A stretch of DNA of 64,000 nt from Flavobacterium sp. TAB 87 (GCF_001529295.1 NZ_LLWK01000035.1:186001-250000); one strand, 5' to 3'. Counted from the first letter of the stretch, positions 1-10,200 are shown. Notes: generated from the sequence alone by a model not told the origin. Numbers and translations are program-made.

Positions 1-1
1 C

Positions 2-1018
2 GCTGCAGCTTTTGGAAGTACTTCAGCGACCTATAAATTCTATTGGCTAATTGCTGTCTTAGAATCAGTAGAGAATGGAAATAATAGTATTAAAAAAAGA
101 GCACTTTTCTCAAGAATGATCGCCAATGCTTGGTATACTGTGAATTATTTCAAAGTGTCCTTTGGAAAGCAAGATCTAATTCAAAATGCAGTACAGCAGC
201 TACTACACTTAGAAAATCTCACAATAGACATCGGCAAAGACAAGCTGTTGGCTATTTTAGAAAATTCCAACAATCTTAAAACAGCACTGATATTAAATCA
301 TTTCAATAAGAATGTGCCACATTGGTTCTTGTCTCCTTGGTTTCCAAAAACAAAAAATGAAAATGACAGTGAGTACAAAAAAAGAATCTATGGATCCTCA
401 CAAAATTTTGACAACAACTGTTTGTATGCATTGCATGATGATCTAATTACAATCAACTCCGACTGGATTCCGTATTTGCAATCCAATGCAAGAATTTTAA
501 AAGATTTCTGCTATTGGAATTTGGCATTGTTTCTACAATCTCGAAATCCAAACGTTCCAGACATTCCAAATAAGCTGATAAAACCAGCGATCAGAGGAAC
601 ACTTTCAAATCAAAGGAAAAAGTATTGGGATATTGTATTCAAAGAATTGGGAACAGTAAACTGTATATTTACAGATACTAAATTGACAATAGAAAACTTT
701 GCAATTGATCATTTTGTACCCCATGCTTTTGTATCTCATGATTTGATTTGGAATTTAATTCCTATCGACAAAAAATTCAACTCCTCTAAAAGTGATAAGT
801 TACCTTCTATTGAAATGCACTTCGATGCGTTTTTTGAAGTACAAAAATCTGCTTATGAAATAGTTAGTTACCATAATCCCAAAAGTAAATTATTGGAGGA
901 TTTCTTAACTATTTATCCTGTTATAAAAGATGCTAATGATTTTGAATATACGAGATACAAAGACTGTATGCAACCATTAATCACTATTGCACACAATAAC
1001 GGCTTTGGGTATCTTTAG
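2..1018 (+). CDS. HNH endonuclease domain protein, 5' end outside window
   Basis: The reading frame is open from base 2, well upstream of the first internal ATG at 116, so the gene enters from outside the window and its true start is not visible. The C-terminal part carries an HNH-like core: an IDHFVPH stretch, then a DLIWNLIPI segment and a KFNSSKSDKLP segment. This order (D-H, then N, then N-x-x-K) is the usual pattern of HNH nucleases such as those in restriction and anti-phage systems. The N-terminal part is mostly helical and unrecognised. The next genes on the same strand are a ParB-domain protein and a Dam-type methylase, so a role in DNA restriction is plausible but inferred. HNH identity is fairly sure; the substrate is unknown. 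Confidence 0.75.
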   Translation, partial: AAAFGSTSATYKFYWLIAVLESVENGNNSIKKRALFSRMIANAWYTVNYFKVSFGKQDLIQNAVQQLLHLENLTIDIGKDKLLAILENSNNLKTALILNHFNKNVPHWFLSPWFPKTKNENDSEYKKRIYGSSQNFDNNCLYALHDDLITINSDWIPYLQSNARILKDFCYWNLALFLQSRNPNVPDIPNKLIKPAIRGTLSNQRKKYWDIVFKELGTVNCIFTDTKLTIENFAIDHFVPHAFVSHDLIWNLIPIDKKFNSSKSDKLPSIEMHFDAFFEVQKSAYEIVSYHNPKSKLLEDFLTIYPVIKDANDFEYTRYKDCMQPLITIAHNNGFGYL

Positions 1019-1252
1019 GCAGCTTAGCATTTCATATTCATTGATTTTTTTTATTTATTTTCACATTATTATCGCTAAAAAACGTGATAATTTAAAGCAA
1101 CTTAAATATCTTGCAGCAAATTGAATTATCGAAAAGAATTAAAATAGATTTTTTATCTTTCCCCCTATTTTAGGGCAAGAAAATTTGACGTGTTTTAAAA
1201 GCTATGAAGTAATACTGTTGAAAGAGATGCCAAAAAAGTAAGAGTATTATTT

Positions 1253-1606
1253 ATGATGAGTATAAAAGCACCAAATGGTTTTCCTAAAATTGCATTATGC
1301 CGTATAGTTCATGCAAAAAGTGGTTTGTTTTTTAATGGTTATGATAAATATTATAATTCTTCAAAAGGAAAAAACACTCTATCCGTAACAAATTATGAAA
1401 GTATTTTTTGTGCAAATAAAGAAGAAAAAGAAATCTTAGTAGAAGTTTTTGAAGGAAATATTGTTGTTAAAAATGATAAAGAATATATTAGGAATGTAAT
1501 TGTATATGCAGGTAGCGAAATACACAAAATACTTGCTGAATATTATACAGAATATGAGTATTTACCAATAGAAGATTTTAAGATTAAACGTGTAATAAAT
1601 ATGTAA
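1253..1606 (+). CDS. hypothetical protein, 117 aa
   Basis: I do not recognise this protein. It is 117 residues, probably soluble, with no signal peptide or membrane segment. Two adjacent ATG codons (1253 and 1256) could serve as start. Composition is rich in Lys, Glu, Asn and Tyr, as expected for AT-rich flavobacterial DNA. It follows the HNH nuclease gene by 234 bases and is followed directly by another short reading frame that appears damaged. Its place between a nuclease gene and a ParB-methylase pair suggests an accessory role in a defence island, but that is guilt by association only. Confidence 0.5.
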   Translation: MMSIKAPNGFPKIALCRIVHAKSGLFFNGYDKYYNSSKGKNTLSVTNYESIFCANKEEKEILVEVFEGNIVVKNDKEYIRNVIVYAGSEIHKILAEYYTEYEYLPIEDFKIKRVINM

Positions 1607-1609
1607 TTT

Positions 1610-1857
1610 ATGGATATAGTTAAATTTAAAGTCAGTTCTAAAACCATTAAAATTGAAGTGCGTAATACCAATAATTATGTGTTTGATTTTAATAAAGCTG
1701 TAGAAATGGAGAAAGATGATCGAGAAGTGTATTGAAATTATAAACTGCTTTAGATTTACTATTTAGAAAAGAAAATGTGATTGGAATAAAAAATCAAATT
1801 TCGCCAAATCAAACCAATATACTCGACCAAATAAATGAGGTACGAGAGTTAGAATAA
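1610..1857 (+). pseudogene. short frameshifted reading frame
   Basis: An ATG at 1610, two bases past the previous stop, opens a 41-codon frame that ends at 1735. A second open stretch in another frame runs from about 1744 to a stop at 1857 and encodes a plausible Leu/Ile/Asn-rich tail. Together they look like one small protein of about 80 residues broken by a frameshift near 1735-1744. The family is not recognised. The alternative is that both pieces are chance frames in AT-rich DNA; the tight spacing to the upstream gene is the main argument for a gene. Confidence 0.25.
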
Positions 1858-2229
1858 ATTGTGGAATATTTTTCCAATAAAACATTATATACTATGTAAA
1901 GTATCCAAAAATAGACGAATTTTTACATATCATTTTACCTAATATTTATTACTAAAATTTAGTCATTAATTAAAAAGACATGAGAAGAAAATAATTTAAA
2001 CCCTAAGCTACTATTAATATAAAAATTCCTAAGTTGTGAATCTTTGTAAATCAAAAAGTTCTTTACATTTTGCAAGCTTAATTTCTCAAGATTTTCTGTA
2101 CTTTTTGCAGTAACCTTTTTATATATTTACATTTTAACAACATTTATTTAAATTTAAAAATCAATTATTTCAGGTTATGTTAAATACTTCAAAATTATGA
2201 TGAAGAAAATTCCATAAATATTAAAAAAC
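1858..2229. other. AT-rich gap before the ParB-dam genes
   Basis: About 370 bases with no credible gene. The stretch is very AT-rich and contains no perfect TAnnTTTG box that I could find. It presumably holds the promoter for the following ParB-methylase operon. Confidence 0.4.
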
Positions 2230-3735
2230 ATGCAAAAAAGATCAAACTTAATTTATGCCAATTTAGAAGATTTAGAATTAGATATTAATAATCCTCGCTT
2301 TGGTGAATTGTACAATGGTAGTAAAAATGAAGAGGATTTAATTGAATATCTACTTTTTGAAGAAGCTGCAGAAGAAATTGCTAAATCAATTGCTCATAGA
2401 AATGAATTTTATGAAGATAAAGCTCTATGGGTCATAAAAAATTCTGCGGGGAAATTTACAGTTCGGGACGGAAACAGAAGATGTGCAGCTGTCAAAGCAC
2501 TTCAAATGCCTGGAAGATTCAAACTTTCAGAATCAAAAACACCTTTTGCACAATTACCAGTTTATGAATATACAGATGAAGACGAACTAAAATCAAGAAT
2601 TGGTGAGGAACATGCTGCATCACTTTTTCGTAGTTGGGAACGTATTGCAAAAGCTCTACAAATACTTGATTTAGCAAATACTGGAAAACAGGATGAAATG
2701 AATACTTTAGACTCTCGACCTGGAGATTTTATAAAACTAGGCTCTTTTTATAAAGAAGCCGTTAAATATGGGGGAGATGAATTTCGAAAACAAATAAGAC
2801 GAGGTCGTGGAAAAACGGGAGGTAAAACTATTATTTATGAGCGTTTATTTCGGGATGCTAAAGTGTGTGGATATAAATTTAAAAACTCGCCAACTTTTAA
2901 GATAGAAATTACCGATACTACAAAATTTAAGTCTTACATTAGAGCCTTAGTGAAATATATAGAAACTTTTCCTGAAACAAAAACCTCAGATATTGATGGT
3001 GATAAAAGCTTTATAAAAAGACTTAAAGATTACGGGTTTGATATTAATCAAAAGAATGCTCCTGACCCTACACGTTCAGCGACAATACCTTCAGCGACAA
3101 TTACAACTCAAGGAATTAGAGCACCAACAGGAGCAACTATCTCAAGCGCAGCTATCTCACCGGTATCAAATAGCACAAAAGGCAGTGGTGGTACCCCCGC
3201 ATCGAGCATTACCTCTCCAATCTCTGCTTCCGTAACAGCTACGACACCTATTGCTTCAAAGCGAGGTACAGTAAAACAATATCCTGATATTAAAAGAAAG
3301 CAATTTCCTCTGGGTCTTAAATCAAGAATAGACGAATATTTTGAAATAGATAGTTCTGAGATGCCTAATGCAAAAGTAGCAATGGCTCGGGTAACGTATG
3401 AGTGTGTTCTAAAGTATGTCGTGGAGAAGACAAAATCTGGAGCAATAATCTTTAGTAATAGCGGACATTTTGGCTCGGCATACTCACGAAGACCGCATAC
3501 AAATTTCGATGAAATGAATAAAAAATTCATAGAATTGATAATAAACACTGGTATAGCCCAAGCATTTAGAAATTTTGAATTTGATAAAATGCACCAGACA
3601 ATTCATAACTATCACGTTTCTTCTAAATCGATTGATGCTGATCAAATTAAAATGAACTTAATTATATTATTAGAATTTATGTTGCAAGATGTGGATGATT
3701 TATTAATTTCGCTTGATATTTCAAAAATTCGATAA
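2230..3735 (+). CDS. ParB/Srx-domain protein with C-terminal helical domain
   Basis: The first about 110 residues resemble the ParB/sulfiredoxin nuclease fold: a DLELDINNPRFGEL start (the usual I-x-x-NPR strand) and, near residues 78-90, VRDGNRRCAAVKAL, matching the G-x-R-R/H core used for nucleotide binding or DNA cleavage. A middle region is basic (a KQIRRGRGKTGGK stretch). A Ser/Thr/Ala/Pro-rich linker at about residues 279-345 joins it to a C-terminal domain of about 150 residues that I do not recognise. The stop is followed by one base and then the ATG of the methylase gene, so the two are surely co-transcribed and probably translationally coupled. ParB-like domains paired with methylases occur in phage, plasmid and restriction loci. 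Here it is a candidate sensor or nuclease of a modification-based defence unit. Confidence 0.7.
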   Translation: MQKRSNLIYANLEDLELDINNPRFGELYNGSKNEEDLIEYLLFEEAAEEIAKSIAHRNEFYEDKALWVIKNSAGKFTVRDGNRRCAAVKALQMPGRFKLSESKTPFAQLPVYEYTDEDELKSRIGEEHAASLFRSWERIAKALQILDLANTGKQDEMNTLDSRPGDFIKLGSFYKEAVKYGGDEFRKQIRRGRGKTGGKTIIYERLFRDAKVCGYKFKNSPTFKIEITDTTKFKSYIRALVKYIETFPETKTSDIDGDKSFIKRLKDYGFDINQKNAPDPTRSATIPSATITTQGIRAPTGATISSAAISPVSNSTKGSGGTPASSITSPISASVTATTPIASKRGTVKQYPDIKRKQFPLGLKSRIDEYFEIDSSEMPNAKVAMARVTYECVLKYVVEKTKSGAIIFSNSGHFGSAYSRRPHTNFDEMNKKFIELIINTGIAQAFRNFEFDKMHQTIHNYHVSSKSIDADQIKMNLIILLEFMLQDVDDLLISLDISKIR

Positions 3736-3736
3736 T

Positions 3737-4636
3737 ATGTTTTACTCACCATTAAGATATCCTGGAGGTAAAAATAGACTCTCCGCTTTTCTTGCGAAGA
3801 TTTGTATGGATAATAACATTCATTCGCATTATGTTGAACCATATGCAGGTGGAGCTTCTGTTGCATTATTCTTACTAATAGAAGGATACGTGAGTCGGAT
3901 TACGATAAATGATAAAGATCGATCAATATTTGCTTTTTGGTATTCAGTAAAAAACAATACCGATGAACTTTGCAGTCTCATTGATGAAACTGACGTAACA
4001 ATTGAAAATTGGCTTATTCAGAAAGATGTACAAAAAGAAAAAGAAACGTCTGATTTATTAAGACTTGGCTTCTCTACTTTATTCTTAAACCGTACCAACC
4101 GATCAGGAATTATTAAAGGCGGGGTAATTGGGGGACTTAAGCAAGAAGGTAATTATAAAATTGACTGTAGATTTAATAAAGAAGAGATTAAAAAACGTAT
4201 AAAACTTATAGCGAAATTTGCGGAAAGCATTCAACTTTTTAATGATGATGCAATTGATTTAATAGATAAGATTCAACTACAAGCTGAAGTTTATGGTACG
4301 ATTTTTTATTTCGATCCACCATATTATTTGAAAGCTGATAAATTATATATGAATCACTATATGGATGAACATCATAAGAACGTTAGTGATAAAATTAAGG
4401 CTATTAAAAATATCCATTGGATAGTATCTTATGATGACAATATAAATATTGAAAAATTGTATTTAGAATTGTCCACAAAAAAATATTCGTTTAATCATTC
4501 AGCTGGAATTTCAAAATCTGGTAAAGAAATAATGTTTTTTAGTGATGGGCTAATACAGCCAGAGGTAGAGAATTATAATCCAATAAAATTTAAGGTAATC
4601 ACAAAAAAAAATAAAAAAGAAATAATCTACAAATAA
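3737..4636 (+). CDS. DNA adenine methylase, Dam/D12 class
   Basis: An N6-adenine methyltransferase of the D12 (Dam, DpnM, EcoRV) class. The N-terminus has the SPLRYPGGKNRL signature, then PYAGGASVAL (SAM-binding motif I) and a catalytic FDPPYY motif with DPPY at about residues 193-196. A C-terminal block, VSYDD, also fits the family. The length of 299 residues is normal. The frame could start at 3713 inside the ParB gene, but the ATG at 3737 places the family-conserved FYSPLRYPGG at the extreme N-terminus and sits one base after the ParB stop, so I prefer it. It should protect host DNA or mark it for the ParB-domain partner. The target sequence cannot be read from the gene. Confidence 0.9.
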   Translation: MFYSPLRYPGGKNRLSAFLAKICMDNNIHSHYVEPYAGGASVALFLLIEGYVSRITINDKDRSIFAFWYSVKNNTDELCSLIDETDVTIENWLIQKDVQKEKETSDLLRLGFSTLFLNRTNRSGIIKGGVIGGLKQEGNYKIDCRFNKEEIKKRIKLIAKFAESIQLFNDDAIDLIDKIQLQAEVYGTIFYFDPPYYLKADKLYMNHYMDEHHKNVSDKIKAIKNIHWIVSYDDNINIEKLYLELSTKKYSFNHSAGISKSGKEIMFFSDGLIQPEVENYNPIKFKVITKKNKKEIIYK

Positions 4637-4773
4637 AACTGTAATCACAAAATAGAATTGAGTTTATCAGCCAAATTTCATTATTTAGAATAATATTTAT
4701 GACTACATTACAAACAGAATAGCCGTTTAAAATATCTTTATCGATTTTTAAATCACAAAACATCTATAGCTTT

Positions 4774-6330
4774 TTAATCTTTCTTATAATTTGCAACTAC
4801 TTTTTCATATTCTTGAATAAATATGTCAACTTCAGTTTTATTTTCAGAAATCCACGGATTAATTACCTTTGAACATAGCTTTCCCCAATAGATTTTTTGC
4901 TCATTAAACCAAGCTTTTGCTTTTACTCTATCATTAGTGATTTCAGTAATAGTAAATTCTTTAAATACGAATTGCTTATTATAATCTTCGCGTATCTCAT
5001 CCCAAAGTGAAGAACCTTCAGCAAGATCAAAAAGAAATTTTGCTATTAGTCTTTCAGGAGAAGCAGTACCTGGCAAAATAATAAAGCTTTTTTTCACGCT
5101 TTCTAATTTTCGCATCTTTGCACTATCAATTTTAACATCACCATCTAAAACCACAAATGATTCTGAATAACCAAATCCAGGAATTTTTTTCCTTACGAGT
5201 TCTATAAGACTATCACAACCCAATGTACAGTCATAAAAGTGAAGCTCCGAGCTTTTCCGTTTTAAAATGGCTCTAAAAAAAATTTCACATTCTTTATCTT
5301 CTGTAAAAACAGCTACCTTGGAAGCAACCGGCTTTATAGCCATCGATATATTTAATTTATCCCTAATTCTTTCAAAGGTAATACCAGTTATAAGTTTGAC
5401 ATTATCATCTATTTTTTGTAAATATAAAACCTTAATTTGATTCGGAATCTTTATATCTGCTTGCCATTCACAAGTCCTTTCCAATATGTTTAGTGAATGC
5501 GTTGTAAATATGATCTGTATTTTAAGCTGAGATGAAAACTTTCTTAATGCTTCAATAAGTTTAATTTGTGAAGCTGGATATAACGTAGTGTCAAGTTCAT
5601 CAATCGCCAAAATACCACCTTTATAATCGGATCCATATTTTGTTTTAAGTCTTTGAAAAGACATTATCGATAATAATATTTTGCCTATATTGTCTTGGCC
5701 TGCCGAATTCATTTTCCAATCATAATTGGCGGTATTTACTCCTAAAGTATTTTTTTGTTTACTAGACAAGTATTCAATACTAGTCAAAGCACTAGCTGGA
5801 GTAAGTAAAATTTTGTTATGCCATTCCTTAAAAAAATTTAATTCATCTATTGATAAGACAATATCATTATTAGATCTTATATCATTATCTTCGCCAATGG
5901 GAAATAGCCGAGAAAGACTTAAATAAATTACTGGCATTTGAATGTAACCCGAACCTTTTGCTCTTGTACCTTTTTGCCAAAATCTAATATTTGCGTCAGT
6001 TTTAGATCTAACAATACTTTCAACAGTAAAGTTTGGATCAGCCATTCCATTTACATTTAATGTCCATTCATGGCTGCGCGCAGTGTCAAAAACTTCAGAA
6101 AGTTTAAATTTTTCAGCAAAAGACGATCGGTAGTTTCCCCCACTAAGAGGTTTTTCTCCATACATTGGGTGTGTTTTGTCACTTATTGAAAAAGGTTGAC
6201 TTAGCATCCCTAATAATGTAGTTTTTTGAGTTCCATTTTGACCAGCAATTACGGTCAACGCTGTTCCAAGTTGGAAAGAAATATTTTCAAACCCGCGAAA
6301 TTTTTTTACATCTACATTATTAATAATCAT
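4774..6330 (-). CDS. AAA family ATPase with OLD-like TOPRIM domain
   Basis: An SMC/ABC-type ATPase head. KKFRGFENISF at residues 9-19 is the usual RecF/OLD start. Walker A is GQNGTQKTT at 30-38, with Gln where Gly is normal (G-x-G-K becomes G-T-Q-K). A degenerate signature SAGQDN lies at 209-214, Walker B GGILAIDEL at 238-246 and the H-loop TTHS at 276-279. The C-terminal third resembles a TOPRIM nuclease domain: VFTEDKECE at 341-349 (acidic E344) and VVLDGD at 393-398 (D396, D398). The architecture matches OLD-family nucleases, which include GajA-like and retron-associated defence effectors. It is convergent with the methylase gene. It could be the effector of the same defence locus or an independent single-gene system. 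Confidence 0.8.
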   Translation of the reverse strand: MIINNVDVKKFRGFENISFQLGTALTVIAGQNGTQKTTLLGMLSQPFSISDKTHPMYGEKPLSGGNYRSSFAEKFKLSEVFDTARSHEWTLNVNGMADPNFTVESIVRSKTDANIRFWQKGTRAKGSGYIQMPVIYLSLSRLFPIGEDNDIRSNNDIVLSIDELNFFKEWHNKILLTPASALTSIEYLSSKQKNTLGVNTANYDWKMNSAGQDNIGKILLSIMSFQRLKTKYGSDYKGGILAIDELDTTLYPASQIKLIEALRKFSSQLKIQIIFTTHSLNILERTCEWQADIKIPNQIKVLYLQKIDDNVKLITGITFERIRDKLNISMAIKPVASKVAVFTEDKECEIFFRAILKRKSSELHFYDCTLGCDSLIELVRKKIPGFGYSESFVVLDGDVKIDSAKMRKLESVKKSFIILPGTASPERLIAKFLFDLAEGSSLWDEIREDYNKQFVFKEFTITEITNDRVKAKAWFNEQKIYWGKLCSKVINPWISENKTEVDIFIQEYEKVVANYKKD

Positions 6331-6514
6331 ATGCTAATAAATTGGTTAAGATAAGTAAAAAGTTATCAATCATTAATTATAGTTTTGGTTTAGAAAACAG
6401 GAATTTAATAAAAACTTTACATTTTAATGAAAACATTAAAATTCCAATAATGTGATATATAAAAGTAAAATAATTTGTAATTTAACTTCAAAAAAGTAAT
6501 AAATTTTTATTTTT

Positions 6515-6751
6515 TCATAATGATTTCTCTGGCCAGAAATCTTTAGGAGAACATTTTAAAATTTTGGATATTTCATTCAAATGCTTGATATTATATTTTG
6601 CCTTTTTTGAAGGAGACTCTATGTCACCAATAAAACCAACACCTTTATCTAATTTTAAAGATAATTGTTCTTGGGTAAGTCCTTTTTCTTTTCGGATCTC
6701 TTTAACCCTTTGAATAATGTAGATCTCTATTTCTGTCAAACAATTTTCCAT
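6515..6751 (-). CDS. XRE-family helix-turn-helix regulator
   Basis: A 78-residue DNA-binding protein. It has the Cro/CI-type helix-turn-helix RVKEIRKEKGLTQEQLSLKL followed by a GFIGDIES recognition region, then a short tail ending in PKDFWPE. The single-domain layout is typical of regulators of restriction or toxin loci. It lies upstream of the ATPase gene on the same strand with 184 bases between, so it may control that gene. A 12-bp perfect palindrome at 6790-6801, just upstream of its start, is a likely operator. Confidence 0.8.
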   Translation of the reverse strand: MENCLTEIEIYIIQRVKEIRKEKGLTQEQLSLKLDKGVGFIGDIESPSKKAKYNIKHLNEISKILKCSPKDFWPEKSL

Positions 6752-6789
6752 ATTTTACAAATAGGCAATTTTTTTAAAACTTTTTCAAT

Positions 6790-6827
6790 GGACTATAGTC
6801 CATATTTTAATTATTTTATTATATTTG
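6790..6827 (+). promoter_or_regulatory. palindromic operator and outward TAnnTTTG box
   Basis: GGACTATAGTCC at 6790-6801 is a perfect 12-bp palindrome upstream of the XRE gene, a reasonable self-regulation site. TATATTTG at 6820-6827 fits the flavobacterial -7 consensus and points away from the XRE gene, towards the inverted repeat that follows. No good -33 TTG was found at the right distance. Confidence 0.4.
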
Positions 6828-6899
6828 TGTATTATTACAATATGTAATGTATTTTTGCGATTCTTCATATAAAATATTTGAAGCATTCGCTTAGAATCT

Positions 6900-7011
6900 C
6901 GTTTTCAAAAACTGGTAATTTTAAACACACGAGGTAATAAGTAAGATGCTCACGCTTTCTAGGCGTGGGCTCACTTATTCGTGTGTTGGGTATACCAGTA
7001 CCTTGAAAACG
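6900..7011. repeat. 112-bp multi-segment inverted repeat
   Basis: Nested arms pair across about 112 bases: CGTTTTCAA (6900-6908) with TTGAAAACG (7003-7011), ACTGGTA (6911-6917) with TACCAGT (6993-6999), AACACACGA (6924-6932) with TCGTGTGTT (6979-6987), AATAAGT (6936-6942) with ACTTATT (6973-6979), and CACGC (6951-6955) with GCGTG (6963-6967). It has small internal mismatches, as in a folded RNA or a cruciform mobile element. No flanking target-site duplication is evident. It contains no credible gene. Confidence 0.7.
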
Positions 7012-7189
7012 TTTAAGCTGAGTTCCATGCCTTTTTTTATGCACAAAACTCTCTTATCATTCTTAGTGTATCCTTCCATATTTTTAAAGTTTCGCATTCA
7101 AAAAAAAAAGAACCTTTTAAAATGTTGCCTATGCTTTAAATAAAATCTTCCTTATGTCTATTAAGCCGTTTACTTAATGCATAAAAAAT

Positions 7190-7226
7190 GGCCCTCTACC
7201 CTGTCGCTAAACTGTTATAGAGGGCC
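7190..7226 (+). promoter_or_regulatory. hairpin in the leader of the SusC gene
   Basis: GGCCCTCTA (7190-7198) pairs perfectly with TAGAGGGCC (7218-7226). It lies 42 bases upstream of the SusC ATG, with no T-tract after it, so it is more likely a translational or stability element than a terminator. The rest of the 517-base gap before SusC holds no gene that I can support. Confidence 0.45.
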
Positions 7227-7268
7227 GTAGCTAAAAAACTAACGTTTAACTTAACCAATCCCAATATT

Positions 7269-10200
7269 ATGAATAATTTTTCATTTTACAAGGGTAGTAA
7301 AGCGCTTTATTGCCTAATTTTTCTAGGAATTTTGTTGTCTTTCTCCTCCTTATCGTCCAAAAATATAGCGTCACCTACACCTCTATTTTTGCAACAACAT
7401 CAAATTCAAGGCACTATCACCGATGGTACCAACCCACTGCCTGGGGTTACGATCACTATTAAAAACAAAACTAATAGTACTGCCATAACCGATTTTACTG
7501 GTCAATACACCTTTTTTGCCTCCCCTACTGATACGTTACTGGTTTCTTTTATCGGTTTTAAAACAGCACTTGTTCCAATTAAAGGAAGGAGTGTCGTAAA
7601 TGTGAAATTGCTTTATGATACTACTACTTTACAGGAAGTTCGTGTGAATGCAGGGTATTATTCCGTAAAGGAAAGCGAACGTACTGGAAGTATTGCCCGG
7701 GTTACTGCTAAAGACATTGAAAACCAACCCGTAACCAACGTGTTGGCGACTATCCAAGGTCGTATGGCAGGAGTTAGTATTACACAAACCACTGGAGTTC
7801 CGGGCGGAGGATTTGATATTAAAATACGTGGACAGAACAGTTTCAGGTCAGGTGCTAACAATCCCTTGTATATTATAGATGGGCTTCCCTATACTGCAGA
7901 TGCTATTGGCTCAGGCACAGGTTCCGCAGTGCTACCCAGCCAGCCTAGTCCATTAAACAGCATCAATCCCGACCAGATAGAAAGCATTGAAGTACTTAAA
8001 GATGCAGATGCAACGGCCATCTATGGCTCACGAGGTGCAAACGGGGTCGTTTTGGTAACCACAAAAAAAGGAAGACAAGGCAAAACAACTTTCAACGCCA
8101 AAATTAGCACCGGTGGAGCAACAGTGACACGATTCATGAACCTTCTGAATACGCAGCAATATATTCAGATGCGGAAACAGGCATACACCAATGACGGAAT
8201 AATTGTAATTCCTGCCACTGCTTATGATGTTAACGGCACCTGGGACCATAGCAGGTATACCAATTGGCAGAAAGAACTTTTGGGAGGAACTGCAGAAATA
8301 TCTATTCTGCAGGCTTCCGTCACTGGCGGTTCGGAGCATACTCAGTTTTTACTTAGCGGGAATTTCAGTAGTCAAGGGAGCGTTTATATTGGTGATTTTC
8401 GCTATAAAAAAGGCAGCTTTCGCTTAAATGTCAATCATCAATCGGAGGATAACAAATTCAAAGCCAATACTAATGTAGGCTATACATTGCAAGACAATAC
8501 CCAGCCTCAGGTAGACCTTATGAGAGAAACCTACAGCATTGCGCCCAATGCCCCTGCATTGTATGGTCCAGACGGTTCGCTGAACTGGGAAAACAACACT
8601 TTTAACAATCCACTTCGGAATCTGACAGGAAAATACAAAGCGCTTACAAACGATTTAATTGCCAGCAGTCTTTTATCATATGCCGTGACTAAGAGCTTAA
8701 AGGTGCAAGCAAATATTGGATATACCAGTTTAATCAATAATGAGAATACTACCAATCCGTCGACAAGATTTAATCCTGCATTTGGATATGGCCCAGAAAA
8801 CTCTACCCTTACAACTGCTGGCATGGAACGAAACTCTTGGATAATAGAACCTCAGCTGAACTGGATAAAATCTTTTGGCTTAAACAAAATAAATACTATT
8901 GTAGGAGCTACTTTCCAGTCCCAGAAAGCCGTTCAGATAGTTCAATATGGTTCTGGTTTTGCCAACAACGGTCTGATTTCAAATATTGCTTCCGCTTCTA
9001 CTGTAAACACACTGCTAAGCAGTGAGACATTATATAAATATCAGGCCTTCTTTGCACGGATTAATTATAATTATAATGAGAAATATATTATCAACCTAAC
9101 TGGAAGAAGGGATGGCTCCAGCCGTTTTGGACCTGGCAGGCAGTTTTCCAATTTTGGAGCTGCGGGGGCCGCATGGTTGTTCTCTAAAGAAAATATTTTT
9201 AAAAACAACACACTGATGAGTTTCGGTAAACTAAGAGCAAGCTATGGAACAACAGGTAGTGACCAGATCGGTGATTACCAGTTCCTAAACACGTATACTG
9301 TTGCGGGAACTAGATACTCAAATGTACCCGGTCTTCAGCCGAGCCGTCTATTTAATCCAGATTTCGCATGGGAAACGAATAAAAAATTTGAAACTGCTCT
9401 TGAAATAGGCCTCTTTGCGGACCGTCTGTTTTTAACCGGAGCTTATTATAATAATAGATCAGCCAACCAGCTTGCAGGAATACCGCTTGCCGGTACAACA
9501 GGTTTTACATCGGTTCAAGCAAATCTGAATGCTTTAGTTCAGAATAATGGATTTGAATTTACCATTAGAACTGTCAATCTACAGCATAAAAACTGGAACT
9601 GGACTAGTAACTTCAATTTGACATTCAGCCGTACCCGTCTGCTTGAGTTTCCAAATCTGCAAGGTTCAACCTATGCAAACACACTGGTTATCGGAGAGCC
9701 CTTAAACATAAAAAAGGTATATCATTATACTGGAATAGACCGTCAGTCCGGTATTTATACATTCGAGGATGTAAACGGTGATGGTCTGCTTACTGCCGTT
9801 GAAGATAAAAAGACAATATCAGACCTTAGCCCTGAATATTTTGGAGGTCTTCAGAATAGTCTAAAATATAAGAATTGGCAGCTGGATTTTCTTTTCCAGT
9901 TTGCAAAACAGAAAAATTATAACGGATCATCTTACTTCGGCCTTCCTGGAGCTGAAGGTAATCAGCCTACATCTGCTTTAAATAGCTGGCTCCAGTCAGG
10001 AGATAATGCGAACTTTCAGGTGTATACTACAGGAATAAACAGTACCGCATCTGCAGCATACTACAGGTATTTTGAAAGTGATGGTGCAATAAGTGACGCC
10101 TCCTACTTACGATTGAAAAATATTTCTCTTTCCTACGATATCCCTTTAAAAGATTTCAAATGTAGGATATTCTTTGAAGGGCAGAACCTTCTGACATTCA

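Noticed and set aside
3108..3548. Minus-strand open frame of 146 codons inside the ParB-domain gene
   Set aside because: It is antisense to a well-supported gene with a clear domain, and its translation resembles no protein family.
6900..7011. Insertion sequence or MITE identity for the 112-bp inverted repeat
   Set aside because: No transposase and no matching target-site duplication at the two ends were seen, so mobile origin is not shown; it is kept as a repeat of unknown nature.
8028..8824. Several minus- and plus-strand frames within the SusC gene
   Set aside because: They overlap a full-length SusC with all family motifs; their translations are Ser/Cys/Phe-rich and look like shadows.
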